Notes: a model not told the origin generated them from the sequence alone. A stretch of 25,280 nt of DNA from Gnetum montanum (GCA_015680685.1 MNCI01020651.1:389631-414910); one strand, 5' to 3'. Numbered from the stretch's first letter, positions 10,078-20,958 are shown. Numbers and translations are program-made.

Positions 10078-10188
10078 ATTCTAGTTGAAGATGCGGGGTC
10101 TGTTGAGGGTGGCAATGAAGGAACAAACGAAGGCAGTGCAGAGGAAGGCGATGTAGAAGGAAATGATGCAGGTGAAGATGACCCATGA
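10078..10188 (+). pseudogene. Copy 1, exon 7, acidic tail
   Basis: Acceptor AATATAG before 10078. The frame, joined in phase 0, reads ILVEDAGSVEGGNEGTNEG, then Glu/Gly/Asp-rich residues, and ends GEDDP before TGA at 10186-10188. No internal stop. The matching exon of copy 2 lies beyond the window. Confidence 0.65.
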
Positions 10189-10361
10189 CAGCATGGGATT
10201 TTTGAAATTTTTTGAAATTTTTTTTGCAAAACTATTGCAAAAATTGTTTGATGGAAAAATTTTTAATGAAGAAAGCAAATTTTGAAAGGAAATTGGTCTT
10301 ATGCTATCTTATGCATTATCTATGTGATTAATTTTATGTTATGTTTTTGTTTTTGATGTTT

Positions 10362-10504
10362 TAGTTTTAGGTCATTTTGGGCCACTGCTAGTTTTAGGCC
10401 ATTTTGGGCCATATGTAGTTTTAGGCAATTTTTGTCCATCACTAGTTTTAGGCAATTTTGGACCCTTGGATGTAGCATAGTTCTAGGTCATTTTGAGCCA
10501 TGAG
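10362..10504 (+). repeat. 27-bp tandem array, five units
   Basis: Units TAGTTTTAGGTCATTTTGGG plus seven bases start at 10362, 10389, 10416, 10443 and 10478. Four are 27 bp long; the fourth is 35 bp. It starts about 170 bp after the copy 1 stop codon. 10189-10361 is T-rich with nothing recognised. Confidence 0.85.
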
Positions 10505-10689
10505 ATGGTAAATAAATGATATGCTAATGATTTAGAGAATAGCTAATTAGTACCTAGCATAGATGAATGGATGTAAAACAAAAAGGTGGTAAGTGTACAA
10601 AGGATGCCAACTGGGCAAGAAGAAGTGGGTTTGCTATGCTATGCATAACTATTTGTTGATCCATCATGGATTGGGCGAGGTGTAAGGCC

Positions 10690-13600
10690 AAGAAGCTTTG
10701 CTACAGCCTCCATCTACATCGTTCTCCTCTGCCTAGAAGGACAACTTAGTCCATGTGTTTTCATTTTCTAAACCAACATGCTGAGCTAGCTCTCTTATTG
10801 AACAGTTAGTATCTACAGAGATAGGTGCTTCATTCTCAAAGGTTATGACCTCTAATCCCTATCCCATATCTACATTGTTGATATCTTGTGTTACTAGCTC
10901 ATCAACCTGGATCACCACCTCTTTTCCTGCATAGGACAGATGAATCTCCTAATGAATACGTGAAGAGATAGCCCTAAGTTGCACTGACCATGACCCATGC
11001 CCCATTGAATGACTTTAAGCATGACATTATTGTGGGTCTAATCTAGTTGACCAAACCCAGCTTATCCACAATAGGGAAAGGGATGACGTTTGTGGCGGCC
11101 CCATCATCAACATGTACCCTTCAGATCTTATGTTGGCTAACCCAAATTGTGATGAAAAGTGGTGTTGTAGTCACCTGACCCTTTTTAGGTTCTTCCCTAA
11201 TGGAATCATCACAAAACATTTGTTGGGATGGCTTTCGTTCTGTACGTGTAGAAGGAATCATGATTGAATGGATTTCCTTCTCTTCCGTTGGCATGTTCTT
11301 GTCAACTAGAATTGTCGTTAACATGCAAACCAAAACTTCACGATGTGTAGTAGATGTCATGATCAGGTCGTACAAACTCAAGGTAGTATTTTTTTGTTCC
11401 AGAGCTTGTTTGACCTGAGTGAAAGCACTCAAAAGTCTTGGCCACCTTCTTGTTTACTGTTCTTCTCCTCTTCTATTTGTCCTAGGAAATGAATTTCCTG
11501 AGGAGAGACAGTTTCAGGTCTACTTTCAGACCCTTTTGGATGAGGTGGCGAAGACTATGTACGCATAGCAATGTTATCTCTTAGCAATGAGGATGTAGAT
11601 GCAAGGGGTGAGGAAGTAGTCATGGAATTACCTAGGATGGTACTTTCCTTTGGTGTCTCATCCTTGAAGTACACTTCTCATTTCTTAAGATGAGAAGGCT
11701 ATGAAGCTACCTTATGCAGGGTAGGGGCTATTGAATGTCTTGGCCCCTTGATAACGAATGGAGCTAACGGTGTTAGTGTACATGGTGGTGTCGTTTACCT
11801 AATAGGTGATGTAGGGGAAAATTCCCAGGGAGGGACTCTCAAGAAGAACATTTGTTGCAGGGCTTGATTAGCTGTTGGTGGTAGTGGTGCACTATGCTGA
11901 GGCACATGGACCACAAACGGCTGCTAGGGTGGTCTAGGATTACTATCAATGGCAATGGTGTTGATAATGTAACCAGTGCTATTGGCATTCAGAGGATCCA
12001 TGTAAATGTGCAGGGATTGATTCTCAAGTTGTACTGGGTTGCTTTCTTCTAGCACCAATTTCACCTAATTGATCATCCTTTGGATGTCATTTTTCAACGC
12101 CATGCAGTAATTCATGTCCTAACTACACTATTGATGGTAGTCACAGAACCGCTCTAGCTTGAAACCCTTACGAACTAGGGGCTGATTAGGCAAAGGCAAA
12201 GAGGGGTTCCTAAGGAGTTTTCAATACCTCTAATGTTTCCTAGCTCCCTCCCATAACATCTGCTTGTGTTGGATGTACCCTGCCACCAATAGTTGCTTTA
12301 GAAGATCTAAAGGTTTGATGAGCAGTGAGGTAAACTTTGAGCCAGCTTTACACTCAAAGTTTAATTTAGGTGGTGCAGATTCTTCAAGTGTAGATGTGGA
12401 AGGTTGAGGTGCATTGCCTTGTTTAGGTGTGGAATTAGTTGCAAGTGCAGCCAATTTTTTGTTATTCTTGTTATTGTTCTTGGGTTTGGCTTCATTGGCC
12501 ACAGTGGCCACTATGGTTGTTGCAACCTTACCCTTGTTCTTGTCCTTCTTCATGAAGTTGTTCTTGTATGCAATGTAGGCTAGGTCTTTTCTTGCCTTAG
12601 CCACATCCTGTATGCTCTTATTTTGGGCAAAATCCTGACTAAGAGTGTGCATAGCAAGATAATATAGCTTAGACTTAATAAAGTCGTTCACTACATCCTT
12701 AAAGATAGCCAACAAGTGTGGGCTCATAGATTTCGTTAAGAATCATGCTCCAGTGTTGGATGAACTTCTATACCAGTTCCAGTGGATCTTGTTTTACACT
12801 CATCAACTAATCTAGCATTACTTTTGATCTCAAGTTGTACTTGAAATGCATCACGAAATGGGTCAGAAGTTCCTCTAGGGTTGAGAAGGAGGAGTGTGAA
12901 AGTGTGTGGTACTAGTCCAAGGCTTTTCTGGTCAAAGACATGGCAAAGACATGGATGATCGTATATGGCCATTATTGCAAAAGAAGAGACTCAAACCTAA
13001 ACTTAACAAGGTGTGCGTTGGGATCTCCCTCCCCATTATATTTCATGAAATGGAGGAGTGACATCCCAGGGGGTAACATTAGCACAGAGACTATTGGGCT
13101 AATGGGATCATCCTGGAAGAAGTCCATGACTTGTACTGTATTAGACCTGATAGCCTTAAAGCATTTTATTTTCTTAGTATGGGTCTGGATAAGCTAGAAC
13201 ACTTGATCTAGACCTAAAGGTGATGTAGACAGTTGGGGAACAATCGGGGAAGCTCCTATCTATGGAGTGGTAAGAACAACAACATGATCCATTGGCGATC
13301 TTGTTGGGGTAGCCCCTACAAATGGTGCTACTTGTGTTGTACACCACCCGGTAGGTGGTGTTGTTGATGTAGCAGCCGTGGGTTGTGCTATAGAATAGGC
13401 AACTTGTGCATGAGGTGGAACAAACCATAGTCCTGTGCTGGGTTGTACCATTTGCGAGGCTTGGTAGGTCTAATGGAGAGTGTAGTGAGACATCTATGAT
13501 GGTAGCATAGCTGGAGGAGAAGTGAATGGGGTCCACCATGTGGATGGACCTAGGCTCACTACTGATGGTGGGATAGGTGTAAACATAGGAATAGAGGCAA

Positions 13601-14320
13601 AAGCTGCACATGATTGCAAGGTAGGTATGGTGTGAATGTGGGGTAGGGTAGCCATGGTTGGTACATGTTGCAAAGAAAAAAGGGATTGGTGAATAGTTAC
13701 TAGAGGAGTAGTAATTGGGGTTGAGACAAGGGCATGGCGTGTTGATATGCTGAAGGAATGGTATGGCTACACATTACCGATGGAATTGCAGTTTGCAATG
13801 GTGCAAACGTGATCCTAAAGGGAGTAGCTGTAGACAATGGTTTTGTCCAAAATAATGGGATAGGAGGAATGGTGGTAGGGTTGGTTTGACCCCTGCCTCG
13901 GATTGAGAATCTAGTTTCTCTTGTCCATCCTAGAAAGCCTCATCATGATGAGACACTGTGTCTTGCAACTCCCCGGGTCTAGTCACCTGGATCAGCTCAT
14001 CTATAAGCCATTTCTTTGTTTGTGTTAAAGGGATGGAAACACCGAGAGTGGGAATAAATTCCTTCCCATTGGAATAGAAAAACTCCAAGCTATGCTTCTC
14101 TTCGAGATCTTGTACATCTAAGGGTAGGTTTGCCTGCACCTTAGAATAGAGAAAGTTATATTGTTCATGTTGTTGGGCCAAGCCCTCAGGTCCCTAATTT
14201 TTGATCCTAAGGGATCGACGTGGCCCCAACATTGGGCTAGGTGGTTTCTTGGCACTTGTAGTGACTTGAGCTAGAACAGGAACCTCGAGATTAGATATAG
14301 CAAAATTGCTAGTTGAAGAA
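10690..14320 (-). pseudogene. Ty3/gypsy gag-protease remnant (element A)
   Basis: Read from 14320 down to 10690 on the minus strand. An N-terminal block (QQHEQYNFLYSKVQ, then FFYSNGKEFIP) is shared with element B. A Pro/Thr/Gln-rich region follows (13250-13450), then the gag core (HLLAIFKDVVNDFI, LSQDFAQNKSIQDV, AYIAYKN; longest open piece 12230-12727), a Lys/Asn-rich basic region, and a zinc-knuckle-like block near 12046-12160 (CDYH...DMNYCMALKNDIQRMI). The protease active-site motif VHVDDGAATNVIP is at about 11079-11117. A readable tail (VVIQVDELVTQD, SIRELAQHVGLE) reaches about 10690. Reverse transcriptase, RNase H and integrase are missing, so the element is truncated near 10.6 kb, next to copy 1 of the unnamed gene. 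Many stops and frame changes mark it as dead. Confidence 0.8.
11079..11117 (-). other. Retropepsin active-site motif of element A
   Basis: VHVDDGAATNVIP reads on the minus strand. The DDGA codons occupy 11097-11108. Retropepsins have D-T/S-G-A; plant gypsy relatives often vary the second residue. The hydrophobic-hydrophobic-D-x-G-A context and the trailing N-V-I-P support the call. Confidence 0.7.
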
Positions 14321-14383
14321 GTAATTATTGTAAGGCTAAAAGGAGTGTAAACAAGGGAAAGCTAGAAGATCTAGTAGAGAGCT

Positions 14384-14713
14384 AAGGCTTTTTATCCTAT
14401 AGGGTTCTAGAAGAACCATCAAAGTAACCGATCTGCACTACACGTTGTATAAAAAACTACAAGAGGGTGTAACATTTACGCTAGTGTGTATTGCAGTACA
14501 AAAAGCATGTAGGACTACTGTGAAAACCAAGGGTTCAAATGGCAATCGAAGGCTTTATGTCTTGTAGGGTTTTGAAGGAATCGTTGAAGTGAATGATCTA
14601 TACCACACAGTACATAAACAACTGCAAAAGGGTGTCAAGTTTATGCTAGTGCATGTTAGGGTATAGAATGCACACAAGACCACTATGAAACATAGAAAGG
14701 GCACTAAAGGCCC
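14384..14713 (-). repeat. 165-bp tandem duplication in the leader of element A
   Basis: 14384-14548 and 14549-14713 align along their length (AAGGCTTT, then TAGGGTTTTGAAGGAATC against TAGGGTTCTAGAAGAACC, CTACAAGAGGGTGTAACATT against CTGCAAAAGGGTGTCAAGTT), clearly diverged. It lies between gag and the primer-binding site. Confidence 0.8.
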
Positions 14714-14727
14714 TCCTTCTAGTGCCA
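14709..14727 (-). promoter_or_regulatory. Probable primer-binding site of element A
   Basis: The minus strand reads TGGCACTAGAAGGAGGGCC. It starts with TGG, the complement of a tRNA CCA end. The matching 19-mer of element B at 20202-20220 differs at two positions, and both lie between gag and a TATA-containing LTR-like region. I could not assign the tRNA. Confidence 0.55.
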
Positions 14728-15366
14728 AAAATCTATTTTGACTGAAAACTTCGATGGTTGGAAACATAGAGAGGTCATCGATCACATAGTCTTAACCCTA
14801 GATCCACGTGAGGGTCGTGCTAGATAAAATCGAAATGAGGTGCCCTAGACGGCTTGGTCGATCACATAGGAACTTAGTTGGTGTTACTAAACCTTTTGCA
14901 AACGTGTAATTTGAAAATAATTTTTATAGCCTGAAATAATAATTATTATATGCAAGGAAGTGAAAATGATGTAAAATGAAATGATAATCCGGAGAATAAA
15001 GTAAACTGGAGTTAAGAAATACACCACTTTAAGATTAGTGCTTTACTTTGTCAAGGTGGATACAATCGGTTGCATGACACTAGGAAGCATAGAGATCCCA
15101 AAAGTAACCAAGACATTCAAAGCAAGCCAACTATACACTTGAATGTAGACTCAAGAGCTAATGATGTAAAATGCTATAAAGGCAATAGAAAAGAGCCAAT
15201 AGAATGCCCAATGGGAATGCTAATTGCTCAATTTTTGTCAACTCACAAAATGCTAGAATGCTCAAGATTTCCAACCCTTTAACTTGTAAATTTGCTAACC
15301 AATATTTTTGCCAACTTGCCAACCTGCCAACAAATTTGCTAACCCTTTGAGCGTTGCTCGTTGGGG

Positions 15367-15374
15367 TATTTATA
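15367..15374 (-). promoter_or_regulatory. TATA box of element A LTR
   Basis: The minus strand reads CCTATAAATACCCC around this site, a good plant TATA context. The equivalent site of element B (20951-20958, CCCTATAAGTACCC) lies a similar distance from its primer-binding site (about 640 and 730 bp). Confidence 0.55.
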
Positions 15375-15544
15375 GGTCTAGGACCATGTGAGAAATGTGT
15401 TTTGGATGCCACGTGTCCTAGACCCACAAATTGTTGACATGTCAATATTGCATGAACATGCAAAGTTGATTGATGAGCCTGCCATGTTGCAATTACGTTG
15501 TCAAAACTGGAGATGCTGGAATTAGGTGTGCTAATGATGTAGAC

Positions 15545-16450
15545 AAGGAGTGAAGCATGCCGATATAGCATAGCTGCCTACTATGTTGTGGAGCATAGCT
15601 TGTTAGTGTAGCATAGCTACTTGCTACGTTGTGCTATGCTATGTAGTGTAGCGTAGCGTAGCCACTAGTTAGAGGAAGAGATTGGTGTTGGAGTTAATTA
15701 CAAGTGTTGGAAGAATTTAAAGTGTATTGGCTGGTTATGCATGTCTGCTACACTATGATATGCTACGTAGCATAGCATAGTGTAGCAGTTGGCCTTAGCT
15801 ATGATCCAAAGATCATGTTGGAAATCTGCAACCTTTGTTCTTTGTAATGCAAAGCCTTTGAACTTGCTGATCCTACATTTTGAGAGGCCTTTTGTTGTTC
15901 TTTGCATTGTCTCTACGTTGTGTAGCGTAGCATAGCGTAGAAATCAACATAGCCTACTTTTTGCTTAATTTTCCACTTTTCTAGTAAGAGGAGATTTTTT
16001 GAGGAAGTTGAAGTTGAACCAAACAATTGGTTCTGAATGCCAGATTTCTTGTCGAGGGTAATTGGAATCACTAGACAAGCTAGGCCTTTGTGTCTTGCCT
16101 TTTCTATGTTATGTTATGCTGCATAGTGTACCATAGCGTAACACTTCGTCTTGCAATAGTTTGGTCACCTAAGCAACTATCTTCTGAGGCCTACTATGCT
16201 ACATAATGTAGTGTAGCATAGCATAGCATAGTGTAGCAACAATAAAAAAATAATAGAAGTGTTTCAAACATGAGTTTAGCAAGTCCAAAGGATTCCTAGC
16301 ATGAAGGACAAAAGTTGTAGTTGTCAGCCTAACTAAGCCTTAGACAAATGCTCTTAGGCTCCTATGCAAATTTCTGTTAAGACCAGTGGCTATGCTATGC
16401 TATGATATGTAGCATAGCATAAGGTAGCAAGCAGCTACTTATGCTACATC
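15545..16450. repeat. CTATGCTAC/GTAGCATAG palindromic repeat cluster
   Basis: Dense copies of CTATGCTAC, CTACGTAGC and GTAGCGTAG occur in groups near 15560-15665, 15745-15788, 15920-15940, 16110-16145, 16190-16240 and 16388-16450. Many groups are inverted repeats. 16194-16221 has perfect 10-bp arms and an 8-nt loop; 16391-16421 has perfect 12-bp arms and a 7-nt loop. The cluster falls where U3 of element A would be. Confidence 0.8.
15745..15788. repeat. 44-bp near-perfect palindrome, no loop
   Basis: Left arm 15745-15766 and right arm 15767-15788 are reverse complements at 21 of 22 positions (one A/C mismatch), centred on CTAC|GTAG. It is the longest palindrome in the cluster. Confidence 0.9.
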
Positions 16451-17439
16451 ATTGTGTTCAATAGTGTGAGTAGTGTAACACTAGAACAAAAGCATCAAGA
16501 CATATTCAGGTAGCTGTAGAATTTGTTGGAAACAATCTTTCACACTTTACCATCTCCTTGGCAAAGTCATCAATCTTACTTCATTTCGCATCCCGCTGGT
16601 CAACTCCCAAAAAACTGTCCTTACACTTGAACCTACTTATAAGAGTAGGGAAGATGTAGTCTTGGAGCATAGGCTCCACTTTGCTTACATTATTAGCACA
16701 CTAGATTTTGGCACATGCAGTTTCAGTAGTATGGTTACATTGTAACAAAGTTCACATCCAGCTTCACATACCTACATGGTATGGGCATGTTTGCATCTTG
16801 TAGGGCCTAAGACATGTGGCATCCAGACCATGTTTCTCTCGTACTCCTAGCCCTATAGATACCCTGGCAAACAATGCTCGAAAGGTTGGCTTCTAGGTTG
16901 GATTCTTGGAAAAAATGTTGGTTTTTTGGTATATTTGGCTTTTAAGTTGACTTTCGGAGAGCATAGTTGGCATTTTTTAAAGCATTCTAGTTACCTTTGA
17001 GTTCCTTGGTTGGCTCCAAACATCCCTTTGTGAGTCAAGCATTTTGGAATCTTAGTGAACAAAGTAGCAAGTAGAACACCTATGACCATACTGTTTGGTG
17101 TAAGTAGTGTTTCTCCAGTCTTGCACAACCTATTCCACACTTTTTAAAAATAGCAAAGGATCAAATTCATGATCTTTGGGGTAGTGCACCCTCTCACCCA
17201 AATTTATTTTGCTATTGTATTACTATCATCACTAATTTTTCATTATTTTCATCACTTTACATTTTTTGATCATTAATTTGCTTCACATGTCTCGCTTCCA
17301 TAACAAACATTTAAAAAAGGTTAAGATACATAGATTAAGTTACTATCTAATTGACTAGACCATTCAAGGTGCCCCGCTTTCATTTCTCTCTAGCATGACC
17401 CTCACAAAGATCCAAGGTTAAATTGTTCACCTGACAACC
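16451..17439. other. Unassigned stretch between elements A and B
   Basis: No recognised gene. A minus-strand frame from about 17220 to 16520 has somewhat fewer stops than expected and readable pieces (LGERVHYPKDHEFDPLLF, VEPMLQDYIFPTLISRF), but no family resemblance and several stops. It may be decayed retroelement or host coding sequence. TTGG-rich short repeats lie at 16880-16960. Confidence 0.25.
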
Positions 17440-19641
17440 TCTCGGTGTTCTAGCCACCGACATTTACAGTCGTCATGGAGGCCAAGGGGATCTTTACATT
17501 GCTAGGAGGCACATGGATGAAAAAAGGTTGTTTCATAGGTTTAGACTTGCCAGCTATGCTAATGGAATTGATGACATAGGAGGCATTGTCTATGCTAGAT
17601 TGATTCACCATGTCGGGTACTAGTTGGCCCCATTCTATAATTCTTTGTAGGTTGTCCTGGACAGCATGAAAGTTGTCCATACTATGATAGGACAACTAGT
17701 GGTAATGACAGTATTGGTCTAGCTTGAAGTGACATGGAACTAGGGGCTCATTTAGTATTACTAAAGTAGGGTTCCTTAGTAGTTTGAAATACCTACCATG
17801 TTTTTGGTGAGCAATCACTAATACATGTTTGTATTGGATTTACCCAGATTTTAGGAGTTTCCTTAGTAGTTCAAAGGGTTCCATTGGTAGTGGTATATAC
17901 TTTGAGTAGTCCTTGCACTAAAGGTTGGGCCTTGGGGTAGACCTTATTAATGCCAGTGAATTGGTAGTAGAGTTTATTGTTTTGTCAATTGGGATCTTAG
18001 GTTGCTTAGCTACTAGGCCCTAATTGGTTATTTTTGTGCTTATGGCCATTGTTACCACTATTGTGTTCTGCTTGTCAGCATGTTGGTTTCTATAGGCCAT
18101 GTAGGCTGGGTCATTGCTAGCTTGTGCTACTTCCTCTATGCCTTTTGTTTGGGAAAAGGCTTGGCTAAGAGACTTTGGGACTAGATAACACAATTCTAAC
18201 ATGATGAAGTCATTCACTGGACCTTTGAAGATGGCTAGTAGATGTGTCTCTACTAAGGTTTCATGCATTTCACTCAATGCAGTATTCCAACATTGGAGGA
18301 ATTTTGGCATGGGTTCTAGAGGCCCCTGCTTAACCTACATGAGTTGGTTAAGGGTTACTTTAAGCTTTAGCTTGTACTTGAAGTGTGTCACAAACTAGCT
18401 TATGAGATCCTCCAAAGAGGATATTAAGGCCTTGGGTAGCATGTGATACCAGTCTAAGGCCTTGGTAGTGAGTGACATGGGAAACACATGCATGATGGCT
18501 TGTGGCCATGCTTGAAGAAGTAGGCACTTAGATTGAAATGTGACCAAGTGTGCATTGGGGTTCCCTTCACCATTATACTTGGTGAATTATGGCATTTTTA
18601 CCCTAGTCAGGAGAGTTAGAGGTGGTATCGTAGGACTTATGGGTTCATCTTCGTAAAAGTCCACCACTTTGACAGTGTCGAAGGAGGTAGCCTTAAGTCC
18701 GTTGGTCTCCTCTGTCAAGCTTTAGATAAGTTGGAATGCTTGATCCAAGCTTGGGGATGTGCCAACTGGTTTCATTAGTTGGGCTTGTGTCAGTTGCATA
18801 GACTATGATAGAATTGCTGGTTGTGGAGTTTTCTAGTTTAACATTGTAGTAGATGGTTGTTGCCAATTTAACATCATAGCAGATGGGTGTTGCTAGTTTA
18901 ACATTGTAGCAGACAGTTGTTGCTAGTTTAATGTTGTAGTGGATGGGTGTTATCAATTTAACATCATAGCAGATGGTTGTTTCTAGTTTAACATCATAGA
19001 GATGGTTGTTGATGTGTTGGCTAAGTGATGGATGAAGTGATTGAAGTAGGCCACACATGAGTGGGTCTGACAGACACTATTGACACCAATGAGATAGGTG
19101 GAATGTAGGATGCTTGAGTTGTCTAGGGCTAGGAGGTGGCCCTTACATGAGCATATTGTTGTGAAAATGCATTAATTGCTTGCAAGGAAGGCTAAATTGG
19201 CATGGTCACCATCACAGAGAGGATTGATGAACTAAATTGAGGAGGTAATGTACTAGGGAGAAGTTGTTAGAAGATGGTGTAGGGGTGGCTCTCATGTTCG
19301 GAGCAGGACTCAAACTCATCTTCCTCTTTTTTTGAGGCTTCCTGGTGGGTTTTCCTTGCATCATGCTTATTTTCATAGATGAGTTGGGATAACAACTAGT
19401 GGTAGGACTCCGTAAGTGGGATTATGTCAAGAAAGGAGGGATTGTACTCCTCTCCATTCCAGTGGACTTGTTTGTAGTCCTATTATGCCTCCAAATCAAA
19501 GTAATCCACTAGTAATCCTATTTGGATTTTGACACAGATAAAACTGTATTGTTTGTGGCTTAGTGTAGCATGCTTTGGCTGGATTGTAGTGTCAAATGTG
19601 TTAGAAACCAATGTGGAAGGTTGATCTAGATTCATATTCAT
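17440..19641 (-). pseudogene. Ty3/gypsy gag remnant (element B)
   Basis: The likely start is the ATG at 19641-19639 (minus strand), opening MNMNLDQPSTLVSN. The blocks match element A in order: HKQYSFICVKIQ and HWNGEEYNPSFLDIIPL at the N-terminus; ETHLLAIFKGPVNDFI, LSQAFSQTKGIEEVAQ and AYMAYRN at 18020-18310; and a knuckle-like block with YHSMDNFHAVQDNLQRIIEW, then GKSKPMKQPFFIHVPP at 17450-17695. Between these lies an expanded 30-bp coding minisatellite (18834-19012) where element A has a Pro/Thr-rich segment. The His/Cys pattern of the knuckle is degraded. The element ends near 17440, so protease and the rest of pol are missing. Stops are frequent. A and B are clearly diverged, so they are separate family members and not a recent duplication. 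Confidence 0.8.
18834..19012 (-). repeat. 30-bp minisatellite inside gag of element B, six units
   Basis: Six units of TAGTTTAACATTGTAGCAGA plus ten bases start every 30 bp from 18834; the last is one or two bases short. On the minus strand each codes YDVKLATTIC-like decapeptides without a stop, so the expansion kept the reading frame. The unit matches the array at 904-1180 in the opposite orientation. Confidence 0.9.
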
Positions 19642-19819
19642 AGATTGGATTGTGAGAATTTCTGTTTGTAGAAAATTGCTAACTTTGAAAACTATAAAAA
19701 GAATGACTAAGTCTTCTAGTAGCAGAAAAGTGGGTAAGTATAAAAATGTAGAAAAATGGCTAAGTGTAAAAATGCAGAAAAAATGCTAAGTATGAAAACT
19801 ACTGAAAATGGCCAACTCT

Positions 19820-20140
19820 AGTGCTACACTCGCTACATTGGAGCTTGCTACATTATAGCTTGCCACACTCGCTACACTAGAGCTTTCTATGCTCACTAAG
19901 CCAAAGCTTGCTACACTATAGCTTGTCACACTCGCTATGCTAGAACTTGATGCACTTGCTACGCTATAACTTACCTTGTTTACTATGCCTCTATCCTGGA
20001 GCTTGGTATGCTTGCTACACTATAGCTTGTCATGCTTGTTATGCTGGAGCATGCTACACACACTATGCTAGAGCTTGCTACACTATAGCTTGTCAAGCTT
20101 GCTACATTAGAGCTTGCTACACTCTGAGAACTTGTTACAC
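19820..20140. repeat. About 39-bp tandem array in the leader of element B
   Basis: Units GAGCTTGCTACACTATAGCT TGTCACACTCGCTACACTA, built of two related halves, recur with indels from 19820 to 20140. They sit between gag and the primer-binding site, where element A has its 165-bp duplication. The Cys/Tyr-rich open frame at 19947-20147 is a translation of this array. 19642-19819 also has short repeats (TAAGTATAAAAATG). Confidence 0.75.
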
Positions 20141-20201
20141 TCTCTAGAACATCTAGAGTTTTGACTAAGTACTAATCAAAAATGTACATAGAAATGGTTT
20201 A

Positions 20202-20220
20202 GGCCCTCCTTCTAGCACCA
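20202..20220 (-). promoter_or_regulatory. Probable primer-binding site of element B
   Basis: The minus strand reads TGGTGCTAGAAGGAGGGCC, two differences from 14709-14727. It lies at the same relative position, just inside the LTR-like region. The priming tRNA is not assigned. Confidence 0.55.
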
Positions 20221-20950
20221 AAAATTATGGCATTCAAAAACGTCAATGGCTGGAACACCAAGAGGTCATTGGGAGTACAGCCTAACGCCAAATCCACGAG
20301 AGGGTAGTACTGGAGAAAATGGAAATTGGGTATCCTAAATGGTCTTGTCAATTAGAGAAGGACTTACATGGTGTTAAAATGACCGTGTGTAAGAAGAGTT
20401 TACACTACGTTACGCGTGGGCATCGAGTCCAAGAAATCTAGAGCATAGGAAGGTGTCGTAGCCTAATAATTGTGATGTAACATGAAAATATGTATGAAAA
20501 GTGAGAAAATACAAGCATTACACTAAATGCCAAAGAGAGATGCAAAAGAATTTGAGAATAGCAGTGCACTACCCCAAAAGAGGGAGCATAGCTAATTCAC
20601 AAAGGTATACACAGTGTATAATAGGCATAGTAGGAGCACAGTCATAGCCTCGATGGTGTTAGGCTGTGAATTCTAGTGCTCACTGTGTTGGACTATGCCT
20701 GCCAAGTTGGTAGCCATGGTATACCATGTGATGTTCTATGGGGCTACAATGGGGCTGCAGTATACCGTGCAGTGTAGCTGTGCCTCTCTTCTGATGTGGT
20801 GTGCTTTGGGTCTCATTCACCCATGATGCTAAGTCCCAAGATGCTAAAGTGTCGAATGCTAAATGGAAGTGCCAAATGCCTTACTGGTGAAAAATGGAAG
20901 TCAATCCATCTCTTCTCCCATGCCTTCCTTGAAACACTAGGGTGAAAGGG

Positions 20951-20958
20951 TACTTATA
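20951..20958 (-). promoter_or_regulatory. TATA box of element B LTR
   Basis: The minus strand reads CCCTATAAGTACCC here. It corresponds to the box at 15367 of element A in sequence and position. Confidence 0.5.

Larger units (their letters stand above)
6310..10188 (+). pseudogene. Unnamed seven-exon gene, copy 1 (broken)
   Basis: I cannot name this gene. Seven exons are supported by alignment to copy 2 (from 21958) and by splice signals: about 6310-6677, 6760-7034, 7156-8208, about 8363-8830, 8919-9055, 9168-9988 and 10078-10188. Introns are 82-154 bp. The protein would have an N-terminal region (exons 1-2), a large helical domain (exon 3), an acidic Lys/Glu-rich linker (exon 4), a short conserved block (exon 5), a coiled coil (exon 6) and an acidic Gly/Glu tail ending GEDDP (exon 7). 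The exon 3 pattern (MLTLADSFSEK, then VHSIRVV..., then a long helical stretch with WEVMEEGT and a Cys-rich YAFYIACLQHF segment) resembles the putative plant transposon protein domain by pattern only. In-frame stops lie in exons 1-4 and 6, and exon 6 has two frameshifts. CpG is visibly scarcer than in copy 2. The exon 1 start is not determined. Confidence 0.8.
14728..16450 (-). repeat. LTR-like region of element A (limits not defined)
   Basis: 14728-14880 aligns with 20221-20370 of element B (GAGGTCAT..., CCACG.GAGGGT.GT.CT, ATTGG-like blocks). A TATA box at 15367 and the motif-rich stretch 15540-16450 then give the order expected for U5-R-U3 read on the minus strand. No terminal TG...CA pair or target duplication was found, and no second LTR of A is in the window. 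A 137-codon open frame at 15158-15571 (-) looks like chance. Confidence 0.5.

Noticed and set aside
12940-13197. Plus-strand open frame inside element A
   Set aside because: It is antisense to the gag remnant, with no family resemblance.
13174-13611. 145-codon minus-strand open frame as a separate protein
   Set aside because: It overlaps, in another frame, the Pro/Thr-rich part of element A gag and is best seen as a shadow of it.
15158-15571. 137-codon minus-strand open frame as a gene
   Set aside because: It spans the presumed TATA box of the element A LTR, contains CCAAC/TTGCC simple repeats, and its translation resembles no family.
16510-17220. Long minus-strand reading frame as a host gene fragment
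   Set aside because: Stop density is only a little below chance for this composition and no motif is recognisable.
19947-20147. Small Cys/Tyr-rich protein
   Set aside because: It is only the translation of the 39-bp tandem array.
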